DNA of 64,000 nt. Source: Hyperoodon ampullatus. Its lineage: Eukaryota; Chordata; Mammalia; Artiodactyla; Ziphiidae. The notes beneath the pieces are model-generated. The model searched no databases. It had not been told where the DNA came from and worked only from the letters and a program-made list of their open reading frames with translations. Made by a program: the position numbers and the translations under genes. Shown in pieces: positions 48,870-61,432 of the stretch (its first letter is position 1; each line of letters begins with the position of its first letter). The stretch spans positions 162,939,353 to 163,003,352 of the forward strand of contig OX457058.1 in the NCBI GenBank assembly GCA_949752795.1, read 5' to 3'.

Positions 48870-49740
48870 TAAGGTCATGAAATACTGCTTGTACTTTGGC
48901 CAAAACCAGCTGCAGGTACTTTTCTGGCCCTGGGACACTCCCACAGTTGACATCATTTTGGTCACCTGGTAAATGTAACAAATCCATTCCTCCAAATGTG
49001 ACACTTGTTGGCTCAAAATCATGAGGCCATGATATGACAATAAGAGATACAAGAGGCAGCGATAAGTTCTTAACCTTTTGGGTGATGTCCTGATATCCCC
49101 AGAAAATTCAAAGATAGTCAACTCCTTTATTTTCACGGATTTTATCTCCCACCCTCTTTAATGTGTCTAAGACATCTGCTTCTTCTTTCTCTCCAAATCC
49201 AATTAACATGATACTTTCAATGGTGTGGACCTGTAGGCAGTTCTATGGACTGTGAAATAGTCAGTTTCTCTCCCACTAAATTGTGTCTCAGAGCAAGAGG
49301 GCTGAGATAATCCCAAGGAAAGACAATGAAAGTATATGTTCCTTTGAAATGACAGCAAAGTAGATGTAGAGAAAAGAGCACACTTCAGATCAATAAGTGT
49401 ATGCCAGGTATCAAGGTTTTACTCATTTGCAGCGGTAACTGCAGTTGAAGTCTTTATCTGATTATGTTCATTGATAGTTCTCTGCTAGTTTCCAAAACTT
49501 AACTCCTTCTGCACCAGCTGAGCTGAAGAGCTAGAAGGGATCACTGCCTTTGCCGGTTTCACGCCGTTGCTAGTGGTGGTAATGTCTGTGACTCCACAAG
49601 GAATGCAATTATTCTTATTTATGTTGGCATGTACAGGAAGTGCTAGAGACTTCCATATGACCTTTTCTATCAAAACAGCCTGTCGTCTAAGGACTAAAGT
49701 AGGAGCCTGGCACTTTCTATGGACATATTTCAACTATACA
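48870..49740 (-). pseudogene. Endogenous retrovirus pol (reverse transcriptase) relic
   Basis: On the minus strand, the segment 49406 down to about 49100 resembles the retroviral RT palm. A WHTLIDLK stretch sits at the first catalytic-Asp motif. A frameshift follows, then a pattern like the 'LPQG...SP' region near 49330. Next comes an IMLIG-like stretch near 49210, where the second catalytic Asp pair is no longer present. Several stops and frameshifts are present (for example in-frame stops near 49245 and 49120). The flanks to 48870 and 49740 are weaker. No paired LTRs or other retroviral genes were recognised. The class is not certain. It is an inactive fossil. Confidence 0.55.
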
Positions 49741-51663
49741 TTCAAGAACTGGGAAAGGAAGCATGTGATATTTTTGGAGTCCCATAGCATCTATCATGAT
49801 ATAAGCAAATAATACAATGTTGTTTATTATTCCACCTTATAATCAGTGTCTCTGAATCATGGTGGCCTTCTACATACCCAGGAGTTCATAGAAGCTAGTA
49901 GCCACAGGCAGAAAAAAATCCACACTTTTCTGAATATTTCCCTGTCTCCTTCCTTACAAAAGATTTACAGAACCAGCACTATTTGCAATTATAAGAGTTG
50001 CATCCTCAATATTATCAGGCTTCTTCTTCATTTAAGAGTCTGTAAGTCCATGAAATAATTTAAGAATAGAAATTGGATGGGATGTCCAAGTCCTTACAAA
50101 GGGGATGCCCCCCCCCCATTTTTGCCCTACAGCCTCTGTAATCAATCTAGCACTGTCACAAACCTCTGCCTGTCTCACCACTCGGATTACTACAGTGGCC
50201 TGCTCTCTCCCATGGTCCCACAGTCAACTTCCCTCTGAAGTTTACACTGCTCTGTGGACTCTACAACTGTTATCTTCTCATTCCCACTCTGTCAGTGAGA
50301 CCACTTCAACTGCTGCCTTTCCACCAGTTACTAAAATAATTTTTGGAAATGCCTTCACTCCCCTCACCAATGTGTTTCAAAGGGCCTTGGTGTGGAGGGT
50401 AAATTCTAGGTCCTTTGTGGGGTTTTAGTTTGATTGAGTGAATAAAAGAGCAAGAAATTTTCACTCAATTATTTGAATACCCCATAGCCTTTTAATTCCT
50501 TCCACTATAATCTACCACATGGTTTTTGTCATTCTCAGTGATTTCGTGAGGCACAATGGAGTCCAGGTTTCAGCTGTGAATCCAACACATGGGATCTAGC
50601 ATTTGGAGTAAGTGTGCAGATATTGCTAAAGTCAGCTTAATCTAAAAATTAGAGCCTTTTCCCTTTTACCGGGTACTCACCAGAATTTTGTATATTAAAT
50701 CAACAAAGTTCTCTAACCTTTTGTTACACAAAGCTTCGTTTCCAGGATAAACTGGGAGCTGATTCTGGTTATAGAAATGGAGACAAAAAGAAGTGGGAAT
50801 GGAGAAGAGAACTCATAAAGAAGATTCAGTTCCTGACATAGGGTCATTCCCACAACTGAGGAAGCTATAAACATCTTCAAGAAAGACAGAAGTTCTTTTG
50901 ATGGGCAAAGCAGTTTGGTGGTGATTTGGCACTGCAGTATTCCAAATCTAGGGCATCATGCTCCAAAGCTTGGTCTCAGTTTCAGGATCCCACACTTTTC
51001 TGTTTAATATCTTAACTTTCACAGAAGATATTAGGTTGGACTATGAATTTCACTCATTTTAGAATACAACAACGCTTAGGCTTAGAGTTTGGATTTAGAG
51101 TTTCATTATTTTAGTTTTGCAGCTGCTACACATTAGAGTTTCTTTATCATAGTCCTGGAAAATTCCAAGGTTTTAGTTATTATTATTTTACCAAGTATTC
51201 AGGGATTATAGCATGTTGTTCTTTCTTTTCAGCTCTGCAGAACTATTCACAGAGACCACTCCACATTCAGCCCTCAAAGTTTCACATCCTTCTTGTTTTC
51301 CTATAGCAGGGGCCACTCACTTTCCTCAAAGCCAGTCCTCAATGAGCACTTAATTTCAGGCTACCACCAGTGAGAACTTAACTTTCTGTTACATCTAATA
51401 TGCCTTCCCTGAATATTAAATGAATTTTCACTTAGCCAGATAACCAATACCAGATTATCTAATTTCCCTGAATGTTTCTTGCCTGCAACCCATGCCCCTG
51501 CCAATTTCTATACCAGTCAGGGTTCTGTAATGCAGAAATAAGAAACAGACCTCTACTAATTTCAGCAGGAAAAGGGCTCTTTAGGAAATAACTGAGGTAG
51601 GTCACAGGATCCCTTGGAAGAACAAACCTCAGAAATTGAGAAAGAAACTAGAGGAGCTGGAAT
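49741..51663. other. Unassigned, possibly more retroviral or L2-derived sequence
   Basis: No intact gene was seen. A C10 run lies at 50108-50117. The part 50140-50350 ('gattactacagtggcctgct') has a faint likeness to an old LINE (L2) segment. The open frame at 50105-50428 has no recognised domain. Confidence 0.35.
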
Positions 51664-51775
51664 TAGAGTGACCAGTTCATGCTGGTTTGTCTGGGACTTT
51701 CCCAGTTTTCACACTGAAAGTCCCATGGCTGGGAAGTCCCTTCATCCTGGGCAAACTGTGATGGGTGGTACCCTA
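51664..51775. mobile_element. Small palindromic MITE-like element
   Basis: About 112 bp with imperfect inverted ends. The left end 'tagagtgaccagttcatgct' and following 'ggtttgtctggga' pair with the right end, whose complement reads 'tagggtaccacccatcaca' then 'gtttgcccagga'. This is the plan of a short non-autonomous DNA transposon. I recognise the 'gtcccagttt...gggcaaact' theme as a mammalian repeat but cannot name it. Confidence 0.5.
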
Positions 51776-54559
51776 GCTGAAAGCCTTCAATAAGAGCTCA
51801 GACCATGCCACAGGAACAGCCTAATTATGTTGCCACTGTCACTGTCACTGGATTTTACAAACTGTCACTGATTCCACTGTGGCAGCTCTCTCTTGAAATC
51901 ACCCTGCTCTCAAAATTCTTAATGGTCCCACCAAAGCTTATTTGGCCATCAGCTGCAATTTCAGTATCCATGTCCAGTTCATCTATTTTGGTCTCTTGCC
52001 TAATCCTACTAAAGGTCAAGGGTCAGCTTTTGTGGGATTTTTTAGCTTCTCTTGTTGGAGGCCCGGCTCTTGGTTCACATTTTGACTTTCATAGACAAAG
52101 AAAAAAAAAAAAGAGAGAGAGAGACAATTTCTATAACAGTAAGTAAAGAATAAGATGGATCAAGGAGGGGAAACCAATAAATCCTGGGGTCATGAAAAAC
52201 TCATGTAAAAAGGTGGTATGTAAAAAATCATCAGAATATGCGGAAGCTCTACACATTAGCTTGTTACACAGCTACAGAAGCTAACAATACACTTAACCTA
52301 CTTGTAATAAGTGAACACAAGGATGGACTGATTCAGCATTTATCACCCAAAGCAAATTCCCCAAAGGATCAGAGTGTGAACTGCTCAACCCAGCTTATTG
52401 ACATCTTGGATCCACTTATTTTGGCAGCATTTGGCAATATTGTTTTTAATGAATATTGTTTAAATTTTTAAGGGGAAGTAGAATGAAAAATTAAAATTCA
52501 ATTGGAAAGAAGGTATCCCATAGTATTTTTCTGTACCACTGAATCTAAATTTCTGATTAGTAGGTGTGAGAGGCATTCATATAAAACTGAAAATCAGCTT
52601 GAAAACACTCCATTCTCAGTTCCATGGAGATTTGTCTGCACCATATTGTGCACACATTTTTTTCTTTTTCTTGACATTCAGTTAATCACTTCATGTTAGA
52701 AGGTTGGAAAGGAAAAATAATAGCTATTGAAAACCGTTTTATTCTTTCTGAACTTCTAATTGGTTTTCAGGGAGCTGTTAAGCTATTGGTCAGACTGAAT
52801 GAATTGCAGGTTTTAAGAAATAATCTCCCTAAATGGCTTAGTTTATACTTCATAAACTGAAATGAAATAATAACTTTGACATAAATAGTATCTTCAAAAA
52901 CTCAGACAAAACACTTGTGTGCCATATCTAAATATTGCATTTCTAAGACATTGTTTATTGTTGACTTCAGGGGAAAATTTTGTAAATATAACTTAACAAT
53001 AAAAATGCCATACAAGGTTGCAATGGAAAAAAATCTATAGTTAATCTATATCTATTTCTATATCTATATATGCTACTCTTTAAATTCCAAAATTGAGCAA
53101 TTTTTGAAAATTGCATTAAGATACAATATAACATTTATTCAGTTTTAACAAAATAAGCTTCTTCATTCCTAAAATCAGAAGGATTATTAATAGAGCAAAT
53201 ATGACCTAATGACTTTAGATATTAGGCCTTTCTACTTGGTGAGTTTTGTAATGAGAGTCTGATGACCCCCGCTCAACATTTTCAACCATCCAGTCCATGT
53301 GAGAAGAAGGTTGCTCTATAATCTTTTCAAACATTCATGGAGATGTTTATTAGATCTTTTAGTTGTCATGGTCACTGTGTTCTCTGTTGCTGACCTCCAT
53401 CTTACATCCTGAGAGATGTCGGTAACATTTCATTATCGACTGGCTCCAACCTTTGTCTGGGAAGACCAAAAGTATTTATAAATAGTCCTTCTTTAGGTAC
53501 CTCCTGCACAGAACTCCAGAAAGAATTGCATGGATTATTGCACTCATTTTGTGCATTATTAAATGAAATAGCAGAGAGAAGTGTAAGACACCAAGTATAT
53601 AGTGGAGACATTAATAAGCCAACTGCACAGGCTACATTTTCTTTTCATCAGATTCTGACAGCTTGAGTGTCTACAATAGCATGGCCTATTCTGGGCAAGC
53701 TGCACCTATTCAAGCTGAATTAAAGATCACAAATATCAAAGTGTAACCCATCAAGTAGGAAATATCCACTGTCAATCAATCAGTTAATACATTGTACCTG
53801 TGTGAACACATCACTCTCATTTGTGTTTCCCCTTGTTTTAACTGAGAAGTCTACACAGCTCCTTGATGTGGCAAAAATACTAATGAAGAAGGCAAAAAAA
53901 TAATATGTTGAATATTTTTCTTTCATTAATCCTGAGTGGTTATTAAATTACTTTTAAAGCATTTGACATGAGAATGGTTGAATATTTACTAGACTTGTTG
54001 ATTCAGGCTGGTCTTTTTGGCTTATCTTGTTTGCTGAGAAAATACAGATCCATTTTACTTTCATATAAAAGTGAAACATTTGTTTTAGAATGATCATGTG
54101 GACAATAATTTACCCAAAAATACAAATGTAGGTATGAAAGATAACAGTTTATTTAAGCAGGCTTAGCACAAGAAAGAAGTGAAGGACAGAGAAGCTGGGA
54201 ATTTGCTCACAGGGAGGTTTCAGTTCTTAAGATCAGAGTAAAATATGTAGATTCTTTTCCTTTTCTTGAATTTATATTTTGATACCTCAGTTTCAATCAA
54301 ATTTTCTTATGGAGGCATCTTGGAGAGGCTCTAAGTAAAGACTTACCTTCCTCAATTTTTTTAGTTTTATCAACATTCTTATTTTACATAAGAGATCCAG
54401 TGAAGTATGTGTTTCTTAACTGTAAGGTAACAGTCACTTATTTTAAAGCATTGTGTTGTATTCTTGCTCTACTGATGTATGCACTTTGTATAAGTGAACA
54501 GGAATGGCAGGAGGGTTTTAAGAGCTCAGAATGGCTTCAGGTTAAGAGCAAGCAAGAAA
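51776..54559. other. Long unassigned stretch
   Basis: No gene was recognised. Low-complexity A/GA runs lie at 52097-52123, and an imperfect CTATAT-type patch at about 53035-53072. The ORFs at 51805-52146, 52238-52471 and 53402-53611 (minus) show no domain. Confidence 0.4.
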
Positions 54560-54808
54560 ACAGGAACCTTAGTCCTGCAAGCATAAAGGACTGAATTCTG
54601 CCAACAGTACAAGTTGGAAGGAGCCCATGAACCTCAGATGAAATCACTGTCCTGGCTGACATTACAATTTCAGCCTGGTGATACTACAGACTACTCAACT
54701 AACCAGTGACCAAACTCCTGATCCACAGAAAATGTGGGATAATAAAATTATGTTGTTTTATGGAAAGTTTCTGCTGATTCATTTGCAGTAATAGAAGGCT
54801 AGTATAGA
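54560..54808 (+). mobile_element. MLT1-like LTR 3' part
   Basis: The text 'aaaggactgaattctgccaa', 'cacagaaaatgtgggataat', 'aaaattatgttgttttatgg' and the end 'atagaaggctagtata' follow the 3' half of MLT1 LTRs in + orientation. The 5' part is not recognised. Confidence 0.75.
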
Positions 54809-54818
54809 AAATATATAA

Positions 54819-54889
54819 TCCTTCAAGTATCATGTATGCATTTTATTACTCACCAGGACACTGCTGGCCTATACACTGACCACAAAGAC
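54819..54889 (+). repeat. 71-bp direct duplication, copy 1
   Basis: Matches 55412-55482 over its full length with two mismatches and no gaps. It contains 'gtatcatgtatgcatttt' and 'gacactgctggcctatacac'. It lies 10 bp after the MLT1-like LTR. It belongs to no family I recognise. Confidence 0.95.
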
Positions 54890-55099
54890 AAAGACAATAA
54901 TAATTAGTCATCACTGATGTTTGACTAGCTTTGTCATATGTAGTCATAGCTGTACACACATTTGCTATTATGATGTTATAAATACATGGTAAGAGGTATG
55001 TTATTTAACAACTTATTACTTTGAATAACTTTCAAATATTTACACTTATGATATATAGGCCTGCATCTCTCCTCTAGCTCTGGGCAGAGGACAAATGCT

Positions 55100-55395
55100 A
55101 ATAGTGGTAGTGTTCAACATCCTCTTTTAACATTCACAGCATTTCTTACTTTTTGCAGGCAGAGTTAGCCACTCTGTCCCTGTGCTTCCTCACCATGCTG
55201 TCTCAACATCCTGGTACCATATGAAACATGTTGGATTATAATTTGTCAATTAATGGGTCTTTTGTCCCTACTATACATGAATTCTTAGAGAAAGAGACCG
55301 TATCACATTATCTTTGCTCAGTAATACCAAGCACGGAGCTTAACACCTAGCAGGTGTTCTATAGATGCATATTTAAATAAATAGACAGGTACGAG
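55100..55395 (+). mobile_element. L2 3'-end relic
   Basis: The text 'gaattcttagagaaagagac...ctttgctcagtaataccaag...gagcttaacacctagcaggt' follows the L2 3' end ('agctccttgagggcagggac...tagcacagtgcc'). The left boundary is approximate. Confidence 0.7.
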
Positions 55396-55411
55396 AGTTG
55401 ACATCAAACTC

Positions 55412-55482
55412 TCCTTCATGTATCATGTATGCATTTTGTTACTCACCAGGACACTGCTGGCCTATACACTGACCACAAAGAC
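55412..55482 (+). repeat. 71-bp direct duplication, copy 2
   Basis: Partner of 54819-54889, offset by 593 bp. It lies shortly after the L2 3' end. Confidence 0.95.
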
Positions 55483-56366
55483 TACTTAGGTCTATCTTGA
55501 TTTTCAATCTGCAACTCCCTTCCTTCCCCCTAAAGCTTCAAAAACACACATTTATGATAAATTTAAGTATCTGCCTTAATAAAGGACTGATCCTTCATTT
55601 GCTTGCCAACATGCTAAGTATTTACATCAAGTGGTCCTAACCACAGGTTGTTGACACCCTGGAATTTGGTCTTCTGGGAAATATTCATGAAAATAATTGT
55701 CTCTGTTCCTTGAAAATCAATTGATTACTAATATTTGGTAAGTTTAGTTAATTTTCCATAAAACTAAAATTGAGGATTTTGGTTGTGTTGGGAATGCTTT
55801 CTTGTCAGAAAGAAAAGTTGGGGAAGGATATTAACTGAGTCATGCAATAACCCTGTGAAATTGGATGGCATTGACTAAGCTGCCCTTGAAGAAGTCACCA
55901 TGCGTGCTGTTATATGAGACATACATGTTTATGTACTTACATTTTTTAGAAATATCTGGGGAAATTTCTATCTAAGAATACCAGCAGTCAGCAGAAATCT
56001 GTCATTCCTAACCTATCATCAAGAGTAGAGTACAGATGCATTATCCTATAGAATCTAAGGAATCTTTAAAAAGCAAAAAGAAATTAACACCACTTGGAAC
56101 AGTAATCAAAATGAGTTTTCCTTTTTGTCTTAGATAAATTCATATGTGACATTTTCACATAAAGAATTTCAAACGATTTGACAAATGTTTTAACATTGCT
56201 TCAAGCTTACATAATGTTTGAAGTAATTGTCTGTTTTGGGCTAGAAAAAGTTCTTAACTATTACTAACATTTTATTTTGGTTAATGGTAATAGCCATTTA
56301 TTATAGCAAAGTGTTGACAATAAAACCAAATATATAATGAAGAAAGTAAAGTTAATTCATGCATCA
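55483..56366. other. Unassigned sequence
   Basis: No gene or named repeat was recognised. Confidence 0.4.
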
Positions 56367-56580
56367 TAGGGTATCACAGTGGTTAAGAACATGGGTTCAA
56401 GAGCTTGATTGCCTCGGTCTAACACCGTGACCTCAGACAAGTGATTTAAACTCTGTCTTTGTTCATTATTTAACAAAAATACATAATTGTATTATATTAA
56501 GAATTAAAAGGTTAATGGGTTTAGACCTGGGCCTAATTTGTAATAATTATGCAGTAGGATTTAAATATTATTATTTTGAG
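56367..56580 (+). mobile_element. MIR relic
   Basis: The head 'gtatcacagtggttaagaac' followed by 'atgggttcaagagcttgatt' and 'gacctcagacaagtgattta' is classic MIR. The 3' half is more diverged. Confidence 0.85.
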
Positions 56581-57202
56581 AATACAAAGACAACTATTTT
56601 TATTGAATTTAAACCAATAAATATCATAAACTACTATTATCTATGTTGTTACCAAAAATCCAACTGAATCCCACTAGAGAAAATATAGACATCCTGTCTA
56701 TAAAAATTTTATTGTAAACTGCATAGATTTTATGATTTTTCTTTTATATAGATATGAATTATCTTACAAATAATGAACATTTTAATTTTCTAATATATTA
56801 ACTTAATCTTTGGATGCTTGGCACAAATAACACATGAGAATATCTTCTATAAGAACACTAAAAGTATGAGCAAACATTAATTGCTTGATAAAAATTCTGC
56901 ATTAAGACTTGGTTCTGAATGAAAACTAAACCTAGGTATTTAAATCTGCACACTCACTTTTTTTCAGAATTCCTACTGAAATACCAAAATGACTTTATAC
57001 AAAGAAAAATTGATAGCAGAGCTGGAAACCAGAGAAGACTACATCTCTATGTCTGAAAGCCTGAAGGAATTTGGGAAGATACAGTTCAGGGGATATCATT
57101 ACAGAAAAGTCAACAAACACATGAGTTACAACATGAGAAGAAATTGATTCCAGAGATTGGAGTGAGTGGGGAAGACAATGTTGGAACTACAGAGACAGAG
57201 GA
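56581..57202. other. Unassigned AT-rich sequence
   Basis: Nothing recognisable was seen. Confidence 0.4.
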
Positions 57203-57386
57203 AGGGGATTCTCAGCCTTGGCTGTACATTAGCTCACCTGAGGAAGTTTTCAAAACTAATCATGTTCAGATCGCATCCCAGAGCAATTAAATCATAATTT
57301 TGGTGAATGAAGAAGTCTATACATTGCTTTTTGTACAGACTTTCCAGATGATTCAAGTTGTATAGAGATGGCTATAAGCCATTGGT
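57203..57386 (+). mobile_element. MER5A-like hAT (Charlie) MITE
   Basis: The text 'gattctcagccttggctgta', 'cattagctcacctgaggaag', 'ttttcaaaactaatcatgtt' and the end 'ctttccagatgattcaagt...aagccattgg' match the short MER5A element, whose ends are inverted copies of 'cagtggttctcaa'. Non-autonomous and ancient. Confidence 0.83.
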
Positions 57387-57639
57387 CTAGGAAGCAAACA
57401 TCAAACATGTTTGCATTTCCTGGGAAGTACAGGGGTGTCACTATACAAAGCCCAGCTGTTACACTCACTCTCAGCTTATACTTGATGTTGGCAGCAGGCT
57501 AAAGAAAGCGGAAGACACTGCTACAAGTTGCTATAAGGAGAGTTCACATCTAATAGATGCCTATGAAAGATGGTGGGGAAGGTGAGGCAGGGTTGGGCAT
57601 TGACTCATCAAGTGTTTGTTATAAAATCTGAAGCTCTTA

Positions 57640-58600
57640 TAACAAATACTTGAGGAGAAAAACTGAGATGTTAAAAGATCAAATATATCAAGCAAAATAA
57701 TAAATATAAATGGATTAAAACTTCTTATAATAAAACTTTTAAGGGTGCATAAAAACAATGGCATGACACTTATGGAAGTAAAACAAAATCACTGCAAAAA
57801 ATGTTGAAGGAAAAAAAGATATATCAGAAAAATGAAAACATAATACCACTATTAGTTACAACTCAATTTCAATGTCAGATAAAATGAAATTCTAAGCAAA
57901 AACTACTGAAAGGGATAATAATGAGTCATTTTATATGGATAAATGAATTGTCAAAAATTTTAAAGTACTGAAAAGTGTTGCTTCAAAATATATTTCAGAG
58001 AAGCCTTAAGAAAAACAAGGAGACCTTTGAATTTGAATAAAATATAAAACAGAAGAGACAAACACTTCTGTCGTTCTTTATATTCTTGACAAATTTTTTT
58101 AAAGAAAACAAATTCCAGATATCTGTAATTAATTTGATTGTTGTATTCATTAATCTAGCATCCCAGAGTTACATGATTACAAAGAAAACAAGTTTTATCA
58201 GAATAAACATGGTTTTCAAATGGATGTTTGTAATATTTTTGTTATATTATATACTTAAGGTACTAGAGTTAAGTAAATTTTCAAGAAAAGAAAATTAAAT
58301 GTAAAACATTCTGCTCTCCTCAACTTGTGATTTCCAAACAACCTATATCTTATAGTTTGTATTTTAAATACAAAAATCACAAAAATGAATACACTGATTC
58401 ACTATCTACACACAAAATTGTATAAAATACATCCACTAGAAAACTAGAGGACTGTAAGTGGTCTATATAGTTTAATGATAGAAATGTCAAAATAAGTCAT
58501 TAAAAGAAAAAAATAATCATCTTAAATTTACAAAATATTTAAAATAAAGTATTTTAAATTATTAAGAAAATTCTGGTTTTGACCTTTTTAATCATCATCC
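57640..58600 (+). mobile_element. Ancient L1/HAL1-like relic (endonuclease region)
   Basis: The stretch 57690-57980 reads like decayed L1 endonuclease ('aataaatataaatggattaa', then 'tcagataaaatgaaattcta', 'aaagggataataatgagtca'). The remainder is A-rich and weaker. There is no open frame of note. The boundaries are guesses. Confidence 0.45.
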
Positions 58601-59689
58601 ATGATGAAGAAATATTTATAAGAGAATTATTTTATAAAGAAAAAAATATAAATGAATAATTGCAGGCAGTTGGGCACCTAAGTAGGGACTTTCTATCCGT
58701 CCCCTTCCAGGGTAAAATTGGGGAAGGGAGTATTAATGCTTTCCATTCGTGGTCTTAAGAAGACTGTATGCATCTCAGAAACCTTGATATTCACCAAGAC
58801 CACTGAACAACATGACATTTTGGTGGTAAATTAGCATCTAGGGTGTCTAGGTGAATAGTCTCAAAGAATTCATGCATACCTGAACCTTGTATGCAAAAAC
58901 TTTAGTCAAGAATTTCCTGAAAATGTGGGGCCCTTGAAAGTGCTGAGATGGAGCATGGTCCAGAAGAGGTTGGGCCTAAGAAGACACAGAAGACATGGAT
59001 CTAACTCACTTCTGGGGAAGGGGGCAGAGCAGGGGCCATGGACATCAGTAGCTGATGCCAGAGCAAGATGCTCAAGAGCTGGACAGGATGAAACACTCTT
59101 CAACTGAGGCCGACACAGGGTGCTCCAATGGAATGAGGTACAATGGAACAGAGACTGGAAAGAATATCAGAATATCAGAAAATGGATATCAAAAAAATAC
59201 ATTTTCCCGACTCTGCTTACTTCTCCCTTCTGAGAGCTCCTCTCACCCATCTCAGTGTAATTAATCACTCTTAGGGAGGAAGTAAGGGAAATAGAGAAGA
59301 TATATTTTAAATTTAATTGATATTTTTACAAAAATGACTGTATAATAAACTTGGAATCATTAGGTCCCTTGAAGTAGCTTGATTTTGATTTTACTACCAC
59401 TATATTAATTACATTCACTTAATATCAAATTAGGACAATCATATTTCTTGACATCAGAGTTTATAGCTCTAAATTTCAAACCTGACAAACATTTATCCCT
59501 GTTGATGGTCTGACCAGTAATGATTGGTGATGCTCCATGGATATTGTAAAAATCTGCTGATAATCACAAATATAATAAAAAGTATTGAAGTGTTATATTG
59601 CAAATATTGGAAAATACACAGAATTTTTCATGAAATTGATGTTTCACATTGATGTGGGCACATACACAAAAGCGTTTGAAATGTAGTTT
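58601..59689. other. Unassigned sequence
   Basis: No gene was recognised. The moderate-GC block at 58640-59280 has small open frames on both strands without domain signals. Confidence 0.4.
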
Positions 59690-59875
59690 TTGCTATTGTA
59701 TTTATTTCCAATCAGGTTTTCTAAGGCATAAGTGAAATACAGTAAAATTCACCTTTTAAGTTGTACAGTTTAATGTGTTTTTGCAAATATTAATGTCATT
59801 TAACCTGCACCAAAATCAAGGTTTAGAATATTTCCATCCCCAAGAAATTTCCCTTGTGCCCTTTTGTGGTGTTTA
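59690..59875. mobile_element. Probable L1M-derived fragment
   Basis: The text 'gtgaaatacagtaaaattcaccttttaagttgtacagttt' pattern and 'caccaaaatcaaggtttaga' resemble a common old L1-associated motif ('taaaattcacccttttaaag...tccagaacattttcatcacc'). Confidence 0.4.
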
Positions 59876-61365
59876 CATATAATTTTAACTAAAAGAACTA
59901 AAATTAGATCAATTAAAAATTGAAGAAGAAAAAGAACAGGCACAGAGTTAGGAAAAACAGAGACACTAGAAACAAGAATGAATTCTGTATAAGTGGATCA
60001 AGCGCAGTCTATTGATAATGATACAACCTTTAGCTTTACAAATAAAACCTTTTTTTTATCATGCTTGAAAGTTGAATCAGTTGATTCAACTCTTTATGCC
60101 ATAACACTGAACTACTGTGGTTCTTGATAAAGCGATAACATAATAGTCCTTGAGATAGATCCGTGCCTTCATATGTTACCTGAAAATGTATCTATCATGA
60201 CCAATATCATCAAGGGCCTTATCATCATCACTGAATCTCAGTGCACTCCTTGGGTGGCATGGTGGAAACTGAAGATCTGAGTTTAATAATAGCTTGTGTA
60301 TCAGTTTCTACTACAGTACACTGGTCATTATGCCAAGCTATTTTCTTCAGCATCCCAAGTGGTCATAAGAAATTGAGTCAAGTTATAAGGTTCTTGCTTC
60401 ATCCTTGAGGTACAGTATGTTCAAGTATTAAGATGATTAGTTTCATTCCATGTCAGGACAAGCAAAAATCTGGGGACTTTGAAGTTATGAAAAGATTATA
60501 ATTCTAGGAGTAAGAAAGATTGATATCTCTGCATCAACCTCTTAATAACTTAGTGGTAAAGAATCAGCCTCCCTATCTACCCCACCAGATTTTATCAGTC
60601 TCTATCTGTGTTTTGTTCTGTTTTGATTTTCCACTTTTAGATTTTTCCCTGTTAGGTTTTTTTGTTGTTGTTGTTTCTGTTTTTTTCTTTTTTAACTTAA
60701 CCTCTGCTAAACTGTAAATTGTTCTTGAAGACAAAAAGTGTCTTTTTAATTTTATGAATAAATAAAATTTGGCAGCAAAATCCAGGTCACCTTGGGTATA
60801 ATTATATCCACTTAATCCAGAGGGGAAACTTCCTTCTACCATCTTCCATTTTAAAATAAAGCTTGCAAGGCATATTTGGAAATAGAATTTGTTGTCATTT
60901 TTTCATGGCTTTTTCCATAATCAATTAATGTCAAATTGAAGTATATTAAAATTGGGGGGAAACTCACTTGCTTTAATAAAAGTGATTTTCTTCTTATAAA
61001 ACTATTTGCAAAGTCAAATTATTTTACAATTATGAAATATTTAATTATTCACTAAAATAACTGTTACATCTCATCAAATTACTACTAGTGATATATACAA
61101 ATATAAAAATGCCTCCTCACAAAGATCTTATGAAATAAACAACTATAAAAATATTTCATTTTAATGAAAAGGAATGAGTTACATTTCCATCAATTGATGG
61201 TATTAATTTATTTATTCCTTTTTTATTTATTGAATTCTTACCCTGGGAGAGATAATGTTGGTGCAAAACCATATAGAGCACACATTTTTTGTTATCAACA
61301 TACATATATCTGATTTGGGGAGGCAAAATGAAATTCTACCCAGTTAAATGGCAATGAATGGAGCA
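59876..61365. other. Unassigned AT-rich sequence
   Basis: No gene was recognised. A T/GTT-rich patch lies at 60655-60692. Confidence 0.4.
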
Positions 61366-61432
61366 GAAGCAAGAAGAATTACAACCCTGTAGCCTGTGGA
61401 ACAAAAATCACATTCACAGAGAGATAGACAAG

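Noticed and set aside
50105..50428. 107-codon open frame as a gene
   Set aside because: It begins at a C10 run in DNA with faint old-repeat similarity; no domain is visible.
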